From the NCBI RefSeq assembly GCF_013375935.1, contig NZ_CP056117.1:1922001-1986000 (forward strand): 64,000 nucleotides of DNA, given 5' to 3'. The position numbers and the translations under genes are program-made. The notes beneath the pieces are model-generated. The model was not told where the DNA came from, made no database searches, and saw only the letters and a list, made by a program, of their open reading frames with translations. This document shows positions 20,823 through 31,481 of this stretch, piece by piece (the first letter of the stretch is position 1; every line of letters starts with the position of its first letter). This DNA comes from Enterobacter cloacae (GTDB lineage Bacteria; Pseudomonadota; Gammaproteobacteria; Enterobacterales; Enterobacteriaceae).

Positions 20823-21414
20823 GGGCTTTTGCCAGCTGTTCTTTGACCAGCCCCTCCAGATCGTCATAAGGAATGGCGCCCGCGACCATCTGGTCACCGA
20901 TGATGGTTGCCGGGGTGCCCTGAATATTCAGCACCTGCGACAGGATCAGGTTCATCTTTAAGCTGTCCATGGTTTTTTCATCCGTTTTAATGCCGTCCGT
21001 TCCGGTTTTAGCCCGCGCGGCGGCGATGCTGGCGTCATCGTGGTAGCCTTTTTTCATCATCAGCCGCTGGTGCAGCGCCCAGAATTTATCCGGCGCCTGC
21101 TGCCACGTCGAAAGCGCCGCTTTAGCGGCATTCACCGAGCTTTGCCCCTTGAACGGCAGCAGTTTGATGATGAGCTGCACGTCGGGATTCTCGTGCACGA
21201 TTTTCTCCAGCATCGGGTCGAACTGCTTGCAGTAAGGGCAGTTGTAGTCCGTGAAGGAGACGATGGTGAGCTTCGGCGATGTCGCGCCCGTTCGCGGGCT
21301 GGCCGGATCGCTGAACAGCAGCGCCGCCAGCTGGTCATCGGAAGAACCCTCAGTCGGCGCGGCAAAACTGAACGTCGATAAAGAGAGCAGCAGTAAGGCG
21401 ATAAATGTGCGCAT
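20812..21414 (-). CDS. scsC: ScsC, periplasmic DsbA-like thiol-disulfide protein
   Basis: ScsC is a secreted disulfide oxidoreductase/isomerase of the Scs copper-tolerance system. It has a signal peptide ending near STFSFAA and the DsbA-type active site CPYC at residues 59-62. The cis-Pro loop is in IQGTPATII. The ATG at 21414 is preceded by AAAGGAAAATAAC and gives 200 residues; an upstream in-frame ATG at 21432 lies within scsB. It begins one base after the scsB stop, implying coupling. ScsB is its expected reductase. Confidence 0.92.
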   Translation of the reverse strand: MRTFIALLLLSLSTFSFAAPTEGSSDDQLAALLFSDPASPRTGATSPKLTIVSFTDYNCPYCKQFDPMLEKIVHENPDVQLIIKLLPFKGQSSVNAAKAALSTWQQAPDKFWALHQRLMMKKGYHDDASIAAARAKTGTDGIKTDEKTMDSLKMNLILSQVLNIQGTPATIIGDQMVAGAIPYDDLEGLVKEQLAKARGG

Positions 21415-21415
21415 G

Positions 21416-23425
21416 TTATTTTCCTTTCGCATCGGACAGGGTGGTAAGCACCGCTTCGCGGCTTAACAGCGGAGGCAGCACGTGGCCCTGCGGCAGCCCT
21501 GGTCCGTAAATCTGGTTAAACGGCACGGCGGCGCTGCCGCGCGTGGTTAAGAACTGGCTGATGGTGTCGGAGGGGCGGCTCCAGTCGCCGCGCAGGGCGA
21601 CAACGTCCGGGGCGGATAGCGCATCCTGCACGTCGTCGCGCAGCAGCACGTTGTATTTATTGGCTTTACAGGTCACGCACCAGTCGGCGGTGACGTCAAT
21701 AAATACCCGCTTATTCTCCGCCAGCGCGCGGGCTATGGCCTGCTCGCTGAGCGGCTGCCAGTTAATACGATCGCGGCGGGAACCCTCGCTGCCGGAGCCG
21801 GAAACAAACGCGACCGCTCCAGCCACCGCTATGGCGAATGCCCCGGCGCGCAGAGCCGTTTGCCAGCGGTAGCGCCAGGCGGTGACCAGCAGCAGAGCGA
21901 GGATCAGGAGTACGCCCAGCGTGATAACGGGCACGGTGCCAATGTGCACCGTCAGCAGGCTCAGCAGCCACAGCGATGAGCCAAGCATCATCAGGCCGAG
22001 CGCCACTCGCACGACGTTCATCCAGCGTCCCGGTCGCGGCAGCTTCCGGGCCAGCCCCGGCCAGGCGGCAACCAGCAGCCACGGCAGGCTCATGCCGATC
22101 CCCATTGCCAGGAAGATCCCCCACAGCAGGGGAAGCGGCGCCGCCAGCGCGACCGATACCGCAGTGCCGAGGAACGGCGCGGTGCAGGGCGTCGCCAGCA
22201 GCGTAGCGAACGCGCCTTGCCAGAAATGGCCAGCCAGGCCGTTCCCGCCGCGCGTGGCGAGGAACGTGCTGGTGCCGGAAGGGAGACGAATTTCAAATAA
22301 TCCCAGCAGGCTGGCGCTGAACAGCACCATCACCAGCGCCATTGCGGCAATGAACCACGGGTTCTGGAACTGGATCCCCCAGCCAAGCGCCTGATTGCCC
22401 AGCCGTAATACCGTCATCATCAGCGCCAGCGCGAGGAACGAGATAACGATCCCGGCGACTGAGGCAAGAAACTGGCGGCGCACCTGAACGCGGGCCTGCT
22501 GCTCGGTTTGCATCAGCGTGCCCAGCTTCATGGCCAGCACGGGCAATACGCAGGGCATGACGTTGAGGATCAGACCGCCGGCCAGCGCCATCAGCAGCAC
22601 CCAGCCCAGCGAGAACGCCGGCGCGGCGTTGCCCGGCTGAATGCTCAGGCTGGACTCCTGCGCCTGCCCGCTATCGGCGAGAACCAGCGACAGGGTTTTG
22701 CCGCTGAGGTTGGGCGCGTCCTCGCCCCAGCTATCCGTCACGGGCACGGTGGCCACCAGCGAATGACCGCGCACGGCGAGGGTCGGCTTGCCGAAATCCA
22801 CATCGTCCATGCCGTCGATAAACAGCGACGGCTCCTGCCAGCCTGCGTCACGTTGTGCCGTTACGGTCAGTTTGCCGGGGGCGTAGCTGGCGCTGAGCGC
22901 TGAGGTCAACCCGCCGCTGAGCGGAAGGGTGCCCATTGCCCGGCTGAAGTCGTAATCAAAACCGGCTCCTGCGGGCGCGGTCATGTCCAGCGAAAACGGG
23001 TAGTCAGTCAGAATGCAGACGTTGCTACAGGTAGATAGCGTCAGCACGCCGCTTAAGGTTTGGGGGATCTCGCCGCGCAGGGTGATGGGAAAGCTCACGT
23101 CGCCGTGATAGCCCTGCGTGGTTATACCCGCTACGTCGAAACGCTGCGGGGTGGGCCAGCGCCAGGCTGCGTCCACAGGCTGATGCCAGGCGATCGCGGG
23201 TGCGACGCCGCCTTCTCCCGGCGAGCGCCAGTAGGTCTTCCAGCCTTTTTGCAGGGCGACGTCCAGCAGCAGGCGGGTTTCGCCAGCGCTTTCGGATTGC
23301 GCACGCAGCCTGACGCTGGCGTGCTGATTATCGGCGGCGCGCAGCCAGCCGCTGTCGGCGGCCTGGCTGAGGGGCAGCCATAGCCAGAGCAGGCAGACCA
23401 GCAGTCGCCTGAATACAGTAAACAT
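21416..23425 (-). CDS. scsB: ScsB, DsbD-like thiol reductase
   Basis: ScsB is an inner-membrane electron carrier that keeps periplasmic partners such as ScsC reduced. The 669 residues comprise a signal peptide, a large periplasmic N-terminal domain with a paired Cys motif (STCSNVCILTDY), a multi-helix DsbD core with membrane cysteines (NVMPCVLP and ATPCTAPF), and a C-terminal thioredoxin-like domain with DWCVTCKANK. It lies between scsA (48 bases upstream) and scsC. The E. coli K-12 chromosome lacks this operon here. Confidence 0.93.
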   Translation of the reverse strand: MFTVFRRLLVCLLWLWLPLSQAADSGWLRAADNQHASVRLRAQSESAGETRLLLDVALQKGWKTYWRSPGEGGVAPAIAWHQPVDAAWRWPTPQRFDVAGITTQGYHGDVSFPITLRGEIPQTLSGVLTLSTCSNVCILTDYPFSLDMTAPAGAGFDYDFSRAMGTLPLSGGLTSALSASYAPGKLTVTAQRDAGWQEPSLFIDGMDDVDFGKPTLAVRGHSLVATVPVTDSWGEDAPNLSGKTLSLVLADSGQAQESSLSIQPGNAAPAFSLGWVLLMALAGGLILNVMPCVLPVLAMKLGTLMQTEQQARVQVRRQFLASVAGIVISFLALALMMTVLRLGNQALGWGIQFQNPWFIAAMALVMVLFSASLLGLFEIRLPSGTSTFLATRGGNGLAGHFWQGAFATLLATPCTAPFLGTAVSVALAAPLPLLWGIFLAMGIGMSLPWLLVAAWPGLARKLPRPGRWMNVVRVALGLMMLGSSLWLLSLLTVHIGTVPVITLGVLLILALLLVTAWRYRWQTALRAGAFAIAVAGAVAFVSGSGSEGSRRDRINWQPLSEQAIARALAENKRVFIDVTADWCVTCKANKYNVLLRDDVQDALSAPDVVALRGDWSRPSDTISQFLTTRGSAAVPFNQIYGPGLPQGHVLPPLLSREAVLTTLSDAKGK

Positions 23426-23473
23426 AAATTATCTCCGTAAATGATGAATTAACCTGAAATGACAGGCCGATCC

Positions 23474-23833
23474 TCACTCACGGAAGACGCATAATCGCAG
23501 ATGCACCCGTAATCGGGGCGGGGAAATAACGCGGGGAGGCCACAGCCGCTCGCGGCGCGGCGGGTTCGCTGCCAGCAACGCCAGCAGCAGGGTAACGGCA
23601 AACAGGGCACCTTCAAACAAGATTGGCGGGACCGCCATCAGCGACTTGGCGCTGAGCTCACACGGCGTAACCGGCGCGTCGACGCTCTCCTGGCCCTGCT
23701 GAACAGTCTGAGCTGAGGCGGTGACATTCATGACGAGCGCGTGCATCCCGGCCATCCGCTGGGCGGTGCATATCAGCACTACCAGACAGGCCAGGGCTAC
23801 CAGCAGGATAGCGTTGCGTTGTCGCTTGATCAT
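23474..23833 (-). CDS. scsA: ScsA, small membrane protein of the scs operon
   Basis: This 119-residue protein heads the scsABCD operon. It has an N-terminal hydrophobic helix (ILLVALACLVVLICTA), a soluble segment with one further Cys, and a second hydrophobic helix near residue 75 (ALFAVTLLLALLAA), followed by an Arg/Pro-rich tail. Homologues in Salmonella contribute to copper and peroxide tolerance; the biochemical role is not known. Assignment rests on similarity to Salmonella ScsA plus its position in the operon. Confidence 0.85.
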   Translation of the reverse strand: MIKRQRNAILLVALACLVVLICTAQRMAGMHALVMNVTASAQTVQQGQESVDAPVTPCELSAKSLMAVPPILFEGALFAVTLLLALLAANPPRRERLWPPRVISPPRLRVHLRLCVFRE

Positions 23834-23927
23834 GTTCGCCTCTAATATTCAGGACGCCTATATTATCGGGCGAACATATTTTGGCAACGCTAAAGCTGTA
23901 AAGAAGTGTCTGGATGATAAGCGGTTT

Positions 23928-23951
23928 GCCCTCTCCGCTGGCAGAGAGGGC
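23928..23951. repeat. CCCTCTC-type hairpin downstream of bglA
   Basis: GCCCTCTC, the loop CGCTGGCA and GAGAGGGC form a perfect 8-bp stem between the bglA stop and scsA. It is a shortened member of the REP-like family and may act in 3'-end formation of bglA. Confidence 0.65.
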
Positions 23952-23957
23952 GAGCCG

Positions 23958-25406
<1,449 letters not shown>

Positions 25407-25507
25407 TTAAGGACTTATTGATTTCGAGTCTAGCAAAGCGGAATTAAATGTCACGATATAACAATTCGCGCAAATTGTAATTTGTCACATCAAAAAAACA
25501 GGGTGTT

Positions 25508-26245
25508 TTATTCCGTTAATTTCTTCGCCAGTTTCCGCCCTAATGATTCCAGAATATAGATGACGGGAATTTGCGTGGTGATATCGTAGACGCCGCCAAT
25601 TCGCGTTTGCGGCACGTGCCAGGAGAGATTAAAGTCTGCCAGCTTCGCGAGACGGGAATGTTCGTGGCTGGTAATGGAGAGCACCTTGCAGCGGTGAAGG
25701 CTGAACTGGCTGGCAAAGCGCAGGATCTCCTCGGTTTCGCCGGAGACGGAGAGCACAATCGCCAGCGCATTTTTAGCCATGTCGTTGGTGACCGGGAAAT
25801 AAGGATCGTCGATATGGTTGCTGAATTTCCCGATATTAGAAAAGAAACGTGCGCCATATTTTGCCAGCGAGCCGGATGTGCCCGCGCCGACAAAGATAAT
25901 TCGCTCAGATGATAAGATAATATCAACAGCCTCATCTAGCAGGGCATCGAACTCTTCGTTATTCACGCTTTTAAAGAAACTGATAATTTCGCTGGCGCCA
26001 AAATTTGCCTGCTGCGGCTCGTTCTGCTCCAGATAGAGCTTAAAGCGCACCCGAAATTCCGAATAGCCTTCGCAGTTGAGCTTACGACAGAAGCGCAGGA
26101 CGGTGGTGGTGGAGACGCCAGCCGCATCCGCCAGCTCACGGATGGTCATGTACATCACCTTGTCGCGGTTCTTAATGACGTAGTTGTAGACCAGCATTTC
26201 CAGGTTATTGAGGCTGGCAATGGCGGAATGGGAGAAGATGCTCAC
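25508..26245 (-). CDS. MurR/RpiR family transcriptional regulator
   Basis: The 245-residue protein has an N-terminal HTH_6 domain (residues ~1-77, with MTIRELADAAGVSTTTVLRFCRK) and a C-terminal SIS sugar-phosphate-binding domain (residues ~110-235, with VGAGTSGSLAKYGARF and SVSGETEEI). Regulators of this family respond to phosphosugars. It lies 116 bases upstream of bglA on the same strand, so control of bglA is a reasonable inference. It is not part of the E. coli K-12 gene order here. Confidence 0.88.
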   Translation of the reverse strand: MSIFSHSAIASLNNLEMLVYNYVIKNRDKVMYMTIRELADAAGVSTTTVLRFCRKLNCEGYSEFRVRFKLYLEQNEPQQANFGASEIISFFKSVNNEEFDALLDEAVDIILSSERIIFVGAGTSGSLAKYGARFFSNIGKFSNHIDDPYFPVTNDMAKNALAIVLSVSGETEEILRFASQFSLHRCKVLSITSHEHSRLAKLADFNLSWHVPQTRIGGVYDITTQIPVIYILESLGRKLAKKLTE

Positions 26246-26478
26246 AATGGCTACACTCGCTGTCGGACACTATTGATCAATCATACCATGCCCCCTGAAG
26301 CGGGAAGATGGTTTTATCTCCTTGATTACGCTGATATTAATAAAAACATATACATCTGTGCGGCGGATTCTTTTTTTATATCTATGATTTATAGCGTTAA
26401 ATTATTAACGCGTATTTATTTTAGCTAACAGGTGTTCACTGGAATCATTCTCAGTTAGCATAGACTGGCGATGAATAA

Positions 26479-27165
<687 letters not shown>

Positions 27166-27187
27166 TTTTTAGTAAGGTGCGGTCTGA

Positions 27188-27268
27188 TGCCCTGAACCCG
27201 GCCCTCTCCCGGTGGGAGAGGGGGTATTCCAGAACCGCAGGCCGGGTAGGGCGAAGCCGTTACCCGGC
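27188..27268. repeat. Two REP-like hairpins between trhA and ygfZ
   Basis: The first (27188-27223) reads GCCCTCTCCCGGTGGGAGAGGGGG, of the CCCTCTCCC family. The second (27241-27268) has GCCGGGTA and TACCCGGC arms around GGGCGAAGCCGT, resembling the classical enterobacterial REP/PU palindrome. They occupy the gap between the convergent stops. Confidence 0.8.
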
Positions 27269-27276
27269 ATAAATGC

Positions 27277-28257
27277 TTAATCTTCCAGTGAATACGGCAG
27301 CGGCTGGATGCTCAGCGTGTTCGCATCATCCCGCACGCGGAACACGGTGTCGGGCTCCATATCATTATTCATAACAACCTGAACCAGCAGGCGCCCGTCG
27401 TCCAGCTGCACGGCGGCTAGCACGGTGCCGGTACGGCGCCAGTTTTCGCCCATTTTCATTTCGAGATCTTCGCCCGCTTCCGGCACGCGGCTGGCGTGTC
27501 CCGCCAGGGTCCACAGGGCGCGTTTGTTCGCTCCGCGGAATTTCGCACGCGCCACCATTTCCTGACCGGTGTAGCAGCCTTTCTTAAAGCTGATGCCGCC
27601 CAGCGCCTGAATGTTGGTTGCCTGCGGAATAAACTGCGCGCTGTTTGCCGCGTCAATCACCGGCAGACCCGCTTCGATGTTCAGCGCCAGCCACTGCTGG
27701 CTATTGTTGAGCTGTGCTTCGCCGCGCAGGGCGTCGGTGATGCGTTCTGCGGTAGCCACGTCCGTTACCAGCAGGAAGCGCTCCGCCGGATGTTCGAACC
27801 ACAAAATGGAGGTTGCCCCTTCGCTAACCAGCTGTTTTTGCGCATCCGGCAGCTCGGCAAACAGTTTTTTCAGCGCTGCGCGCGCCTGGAAGCCCGCGAC
27901 GCCCAGCAGAACGTGTTCATCGTCCGGCTCGATGCTGACCTTAGAAAAGACGGCGTATTTTTTCAGCTCCTTAAGCTGAGCGTCACGCAGGCTGCGGCGC
28001 TCAATAAAGGCGAACCCGTCCTGGCGGCGGAACAGACGGAGGTTGCTCCACATTTTGCCTTTTGGATCGCAGTGTGCGGCAAGCAGGTGCTGGTGTTCAG
28101 TCAGCTGCGCCACGTCCGCCGTGACCTGGCCTTGCAGGTATTTTTCACCGTCCGCACCGCTCAGCGTTGCCAGTGCCCAGTCATCAAGAGTAATCAGCGT
28201 CAGCGGCAGACGCGCAGAGGCGGCGGGCTGGCGAGGAGAAAATGGTGTAAATGCCAT
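27277..28257 (-). CDS. ygfZ: Folate-binding tRNA-modifying/Fe-S maintenance protein YgfZ
   Basis: YgfZ is a cytoplasmic folate-dependent protein supporting Fe-S enzymes such as MiaB and thus tRNA modification. It is 326 residues, the E. coli length. The diagnostic motif [13 protein letters not shown], with the functional cysteine, is at about residues 226-238. The N-terminal GcvT-like folate domain contains [16 protein letters not shown]. It is divergent from sdhE across 294 bases. Confidence 0.96.
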   Translation of the reverse strand: MAFTPFSPRQPAASARLPLTLITLDDWALATLSGADGEKYLQGQVTADVAQLTEHQHLLAAHCDPKGKMWSNLRLFRRQDGFAFIERRSLRDAQLKELKKYAVFSKVSIEPDDEHVLLGVAGFQARAALKKLFAELPDAQKQLVSEGATSILWFEHPAERFLLVTDVATAERITDALRGEAQLNNSQQWLALNIEAGLPVIDAANSAQFIPQATNIQALGGISFKKGCYTGQEMVARAKFRGANKRALWTLAGHASRVPEAGEDLEMKMGENWRRTGTVLAAVQLDDGRLLVQVVMNNDMEPDTVFRVRDDANTLSIQPLPYSLED

Positions 28258-28551
28258 AGTGTTGTCCTGAATTGCTTAACGCTTTGATAATACCTAATGG
28301 TAAAAGAGACTGTATTCATTGCAAGCGCTTTCAGCAGGCCATTCGTGCCATTACCTGGTTATGCGTGGCGCTACGCAAAATAGTGTAATCCGCTGTCTTT
28401 AGAGGGATTATTCTGGAAGCCAGTACGAGGTTCGCAATATTCCAGTAAAGAAACGGTCAAAAACGCGTTACACTAGCAGGTGTTCCCGAAGAGCAATAAT
28501 GAATACCGAACGGGATACCGACTGTGCCAAACGTAATGCAGGAAACAGAAC

Positions 28552-28818
28552 ATGGATATTAACAACAAGGCCCGTATTCACTGGGCGTGCCGTCGCGGCA
28601 TGCGTGAACTTGATATCTCCATCATGCCCTTCTTCGAGTATGAGTATGACAGCTTAAGCGATGACGATAAGCGCCTGTTTGTCCGCCTGCTTGAGTCTGA
28701 CGATCCGGATTTATTCAACTGGCTTATGAATCACGGCAAGCCCGCCGACACCGAGTTGCAACGGATGGTGCAATTAATTCAAACACGGAATCGGGAACGT
28801 GGTCCTGTGGCAATCTGA
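28552..28818 (+). CDS. sdhE: FAD assembly factor SdhE
   Basis: SdhE (YgfY/CptB) is an 88-residue chaperone that promotes covalent FAD attachment to SdhA and FrdA. The conserved RGMRELD motif (RGxxE) is at residues 15-21, within a small helical bundle. It overlaps the start of ygfX by 20 bases, so the two are translationally coupled. The pair was also proposed as the cptBA antitoxin/toxin pair. Confidence 0.96.
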   Translation: MDINNKARIHWACRRGMRELDISIMPFFEYEYDSLSDDDKRLFVRLLESDDPDLFNWLMNHGKPADTELQRMVQLIQTRNRERGPVAI

Positions 28819-29209
28819 TCTTCGCGTCTCGTGGCGCTCACAGTGGATGTCGTTACTGCTCCACGGTCTGGTCGCGGCGCTGGTGTTATTAATGCCGTGG
28901 CCGCTTAGCTACACCCCTTTGTGGTTGCTGTTGCTGTCGTTTGTGGTGTTTGACAGCGTGCGCAGCCAGCGTCGGATTAATGCCCGCCAGGGTGAAATTA
29001 AGCTGCTGATGGATTCTCGCCTGCGCTGGCAGGGAAAAGAGTGGGAGATTATCGGTGCACCATGGATGCTTAACGCCGGGATGATGCTGCGGTTGCGCCG
29101 GGTTGAGGGCGGTCGTCGTCAGCACCTGTGGCTGGCGGCAGACAGTATGGATGCCGCGGAGTGGCGCGATCTGCGCCGGCTGATGATGCAGCAGCCGACG
29201 CAGGAGTAA
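28799..29209 (+). CDS. ygfX: Inner-membrane protein YgfX (CptA)
   Basis: The 136-residue protein starts at a GTG inside sdhE. Two transmembrane helices (residues ~15-55) are followed by a cytoplasmic domain with [22 protein letters not shown]. In E. coli it was described as CptA, an inhibitor of cell division through FtsZ and MreB, though its toxin role has been questioned. It converges with fldB, with only five bases between their stop codons. Confidence 0.92.
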   Translation: MVLWQSDLRVSWRSQWMSLLLHGLVAALVLLMPWPLSYTPLWLLLLSFVVFDSVRSQRRINARQGEIKLLMDSRLRWQGKEWEIIGAPWMLNAGMMLRLRRVEGGRRQHLWLAADSMDAAEWRDLRRLMMQQPTQE

Positions 29210-29214
29210 GCGCG

Positions 29215-29736
29215 TTAGCTGAACTGCTCGGCCATCTCGCCCAGAATCTGTTCGCACCAGGCTTGCAGGCGTTCGTCGCTGAGGTCGTACTGGTTGGTCT
29301 CATCCAGCGCGAGTCCGACAAACAGCTGGCCGTCGGCAATTATCGGCTTTTTACTGGTGAACTCGTAGCCTTCTGTTGGCCAGTAGCCGATAAACGTCGC
29401 GCCTTTGGGCGCCAGCTTGTCATGCAGCATGCCGAGCGCGTCGAGGAACCATTCACCGTAGCCCAGCTGGTCGCCCATGCCGTACATCGCGATGATTTTG
29501 CCGTCAAAATTGACGGAATCGAGCCGATCCCAGATAGCTTCCCAGTCTTCCTGTATCTCTCCGAAGTCCCAGGTGGGGATGCCAAGGATCAGCACATCGT
29601 ACTGTTCCATCAGCGCGACCGCGTCATCTTTCAGGTTATGCAACGTCACCAGTTCCGGGCCAATGATGTCGCGAATTTTCTCCGCCGCCATTTCGGTGTA
29701 GCAGGTGCTGGAACCATAGAACAGACCAATATTCAT
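29215..29736 (-). CDS. fldB: Flavodoxin FldB
   Basis: FldB is a 173-residue FMN electron carrier induced by SoxRS in E. coli. The FMN phosphate loop is [14 protein letters not shown] at residues 8-21. The second FMN loop includes [13 protein letters not shown]. It is distinguished from FldA by position beside xerD and by overall similarity to FldB. It is divergent from xerD across 101 bases. Confidence 0.95.
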   Translation of the reverse strand: MNIGLFYGSSTCYTEMAAEKIRDIIGPELVTLHNLKDDAVALMEQYDVLILGIPTWDFGEIQEDWEAIWDRLDSVNFDGKIIAMYGMGDQLGYGEWFLDALGMLHDKLAPKGATFIGYWPTEGYEFTSKKPIIADGQLFVGLALDETNQYDLSDERLQAWCEQILGEMAEQFS

Positions 29737-29837
29737 CGCGTAACAATCTCAATTCTTGCTATGACTTTGCGCGTAGTGTACCAGAAACCGATGGCAATCA
29801 GGCATAATGGCCGGATTGCAGACCCAAAGGGGCTGAT

Positions 29838-30734
29838 GTGGAAAAGGATCTCGCACTCATCGAACAGTTTCTCGACGCGCTGTGGCTGGAGAAAAACCTC
29901 GCTGAAAATACGCTCAGCGCCTATCGGCGGGATCTAACCCTGCTGGTGGAGTGGCTGGCGCATCGGGGGCTGACGCTTGAAAGCGCGCAAAGCGATGACC
30001 TGCAAGGGTTACTGGCCGAGCGCATGGAAGGGGGCTATAAAGCCACCAGCTCCGCGCGTCTGCTGAGCGCCATGCGCCGCCTGTTCCAGCACCTTTACCG
30101 CGAGAAAATCCGCGCGGACGACCCGAGCGCGCTGCTGGCCTCGCCCAAGCTGCCGCAGCGGTTGCCAAAAGATCTCAGCGAAGCACAAGTTGAGAGATTA
30201 TTACAGTCGCCCGCGGTTGACCTTCCGCTGGAGTTACGCGATAAAGCCATGCTTGAACTATTGTATGCCACGGGCTTGCGCGTTTCTGAGCTGGTGGGCC
30301 TGACGATGAGCGATATCAGCCTGCGTCAGGGCGTGGTGCGCGTCATCGGTAAAGGAAATAAAGAACGGCTGGTGCCGCTCGGCGAAGAGGCGGTCTACTG
30401 GCTGGAGACGTATCTGGAGCACGGGCGTCCGTGGCTGCTGAACGGCGTCTCCATCGATGTATTATTCCCGAGCCAGCGCGCGCAGCAGATGACGCGACAA
30501 ACCTTCTGGCATCGCATTAAACATTACGCCACACTGGCGGGTATAGACAGCGAGAAGCTGTCGCCGCACGTTTTGCGTCACGCCTTCGCGACGCATCTGC
30601 TAAACCACGGCGCTGATTTACGCGTGGTGCAGATGCTCCTTGGACACAGCGATCTTTCAACGACGCAGATTTACACCCATGTCGCGACGGAACGCCTGCG
30701 GCAGCTACACCAACAGCACCACCCTCGCGCGTGA
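29838..30734 (+). CDS. xerD: Site-specific tyrosine recombinase XerD
   Basis: XerD works with XerC at dif to resolve chromosome dimers, under FtsK activation. The GTG at 29838 gives 298 residues, the E. coli length. The N-terminal SAM-like core-binding domain spans residues ~1-85. Catalytic elements follow: Arg in ATGLRVSELVGL, HVLRHAF, the His of LLGHSDLSTTQ, and the nucleophilic tyrosine in TQIYTHV. It is followed by dsbC and recJ on the same strand. Confidence 0.97.
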   Translation: MEKDLALIEQFLDALWLEKNLAENTLSAYRRDLTLLVEWLAHRGLTLESAQSDDLQGLLAERMEGGYKATSSARLLSAMRRLFQHLYREKIRADDPSALLASPKLPQRLPKDLSEAQVERLLQSPAVDLPLELRDKAMLELLYATGLRVSELVGLTMSDISLRQGVVRVIGKGNKERLVPLGEEAVYWLETYLEHGRPWLLNGVSIDVLFPSQRAQQMTRQTFWHRIKHYATLAGIDSEKLSPHVLRHAFATHLLNHGADLRVVQMLLGHSDLSTTQIYTHVATERLRQLHQQHHPRA

Positions 30735-30762
30735 GTGCCGACGAATTGTTACAGGATCATAT

Positions 30763-31476
30763 ATGAAAAAGACTTTTGCGCTGTTCACCCTGCTGGCAGC
30801 TTCGGTTACCGGTTTTGCCCATGCGGATGATGCCGCCATCAAACAGTCGCTGACCAAGCTCGGCGTTACCAGCAGCGATATTCAGCCTGCACCGGTGGCC
30901 GGTATGAAAACCGTCCTGACCAACAGCGGCGTGCTGTACGTGACCGAAGACGGGAAGCACATCATTCAGGGGCCGATGTACGACGTGAGCGGCGCGCAGC
31001 CGGTGAACGTCACCAACCAGCTGCTGATGAAAAACCTGAACGCGCTCGAAAAAGAGATGATCGTCTACAAAGCGGCGCAGGAAAAGCACGTTATTACCGT
31101 CTTCACCGACATCACCTGCGGCTACTGCCACAAGCTGCATGAAGAGATGAAAGACTACAACGCGCTGGGCATTACCGTGCGTTACCTGGCCTTCCCGCGC
31201 GCCGGCGTGCAGAGCCAGCCGGAGCAGGATATGAAGGCGATCTGGTGTGCGAAAGACCGCAACAAGGCCTTTGATGATGCGATGAACGGCAAAGGCGTGA
31301 AGCCTGCGTCCTGCGACATCGACATCGCTAACCACTACGCGCTGGGCGTGCAGTTTGGCGTAACCGGTACCCCTGCAATCGTACTGAGCAACGGCTACGT
31401 GGTGCCGGGCTATCAGGGGCCAAAAGAGATGAAAGCGTTCCTCGACGAGCACCAGAAACAGATGGGTGGTAAATAA
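30763..31476 (+). CDS. dsbC: Periplasmic disulfide isomerase DsbC
   Basis: DsbC is a homodimeric V-shaped isomerase that reshuffles wrong disulfides and is kept reduced by DsbD. The ATG at 30763 gives 237 residues. A 20-residue signal peptide ends at FAHA-DD. The dimerisation domain comes first, then the thioredoxin fold with CGYC at residues 119-122 and cis-Pro in VTGTPAIV. An in-frame extension back into xerD is not used. recJ starts five bases after the stop. Confidence 0.97.
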   Translation: MKKTFALFTLLAASVTGFAHADDAAIKQSLTKLGVTSSDIQPAPVAGMKTVLTNSGVLYVTEDGKHIIQGPMYDVSGAQPVNVTNQLLMKNLNALEKEMIVYKAAQEKHVITVFTDITCGYCHKLHEEMKDYNALGITVRYLAFPRAGVQSQPEQDMKAIWCAKDRNKAFDDAMNGKGVKPASCDIDIANHYALGVQFGVTGTPAIVLSNGYVVPGYQGPKEMKAFLDEHQKQMGGK

Positions 31477-31481
31477 TTCGC

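Noticed and set aside
30640..30762. In-frame extension of dsbC into xerD
   Set aside because: The extension would hide the clear signal peptide MKKTFALFTLLAAS. The ATG at 30763 is the expected start.
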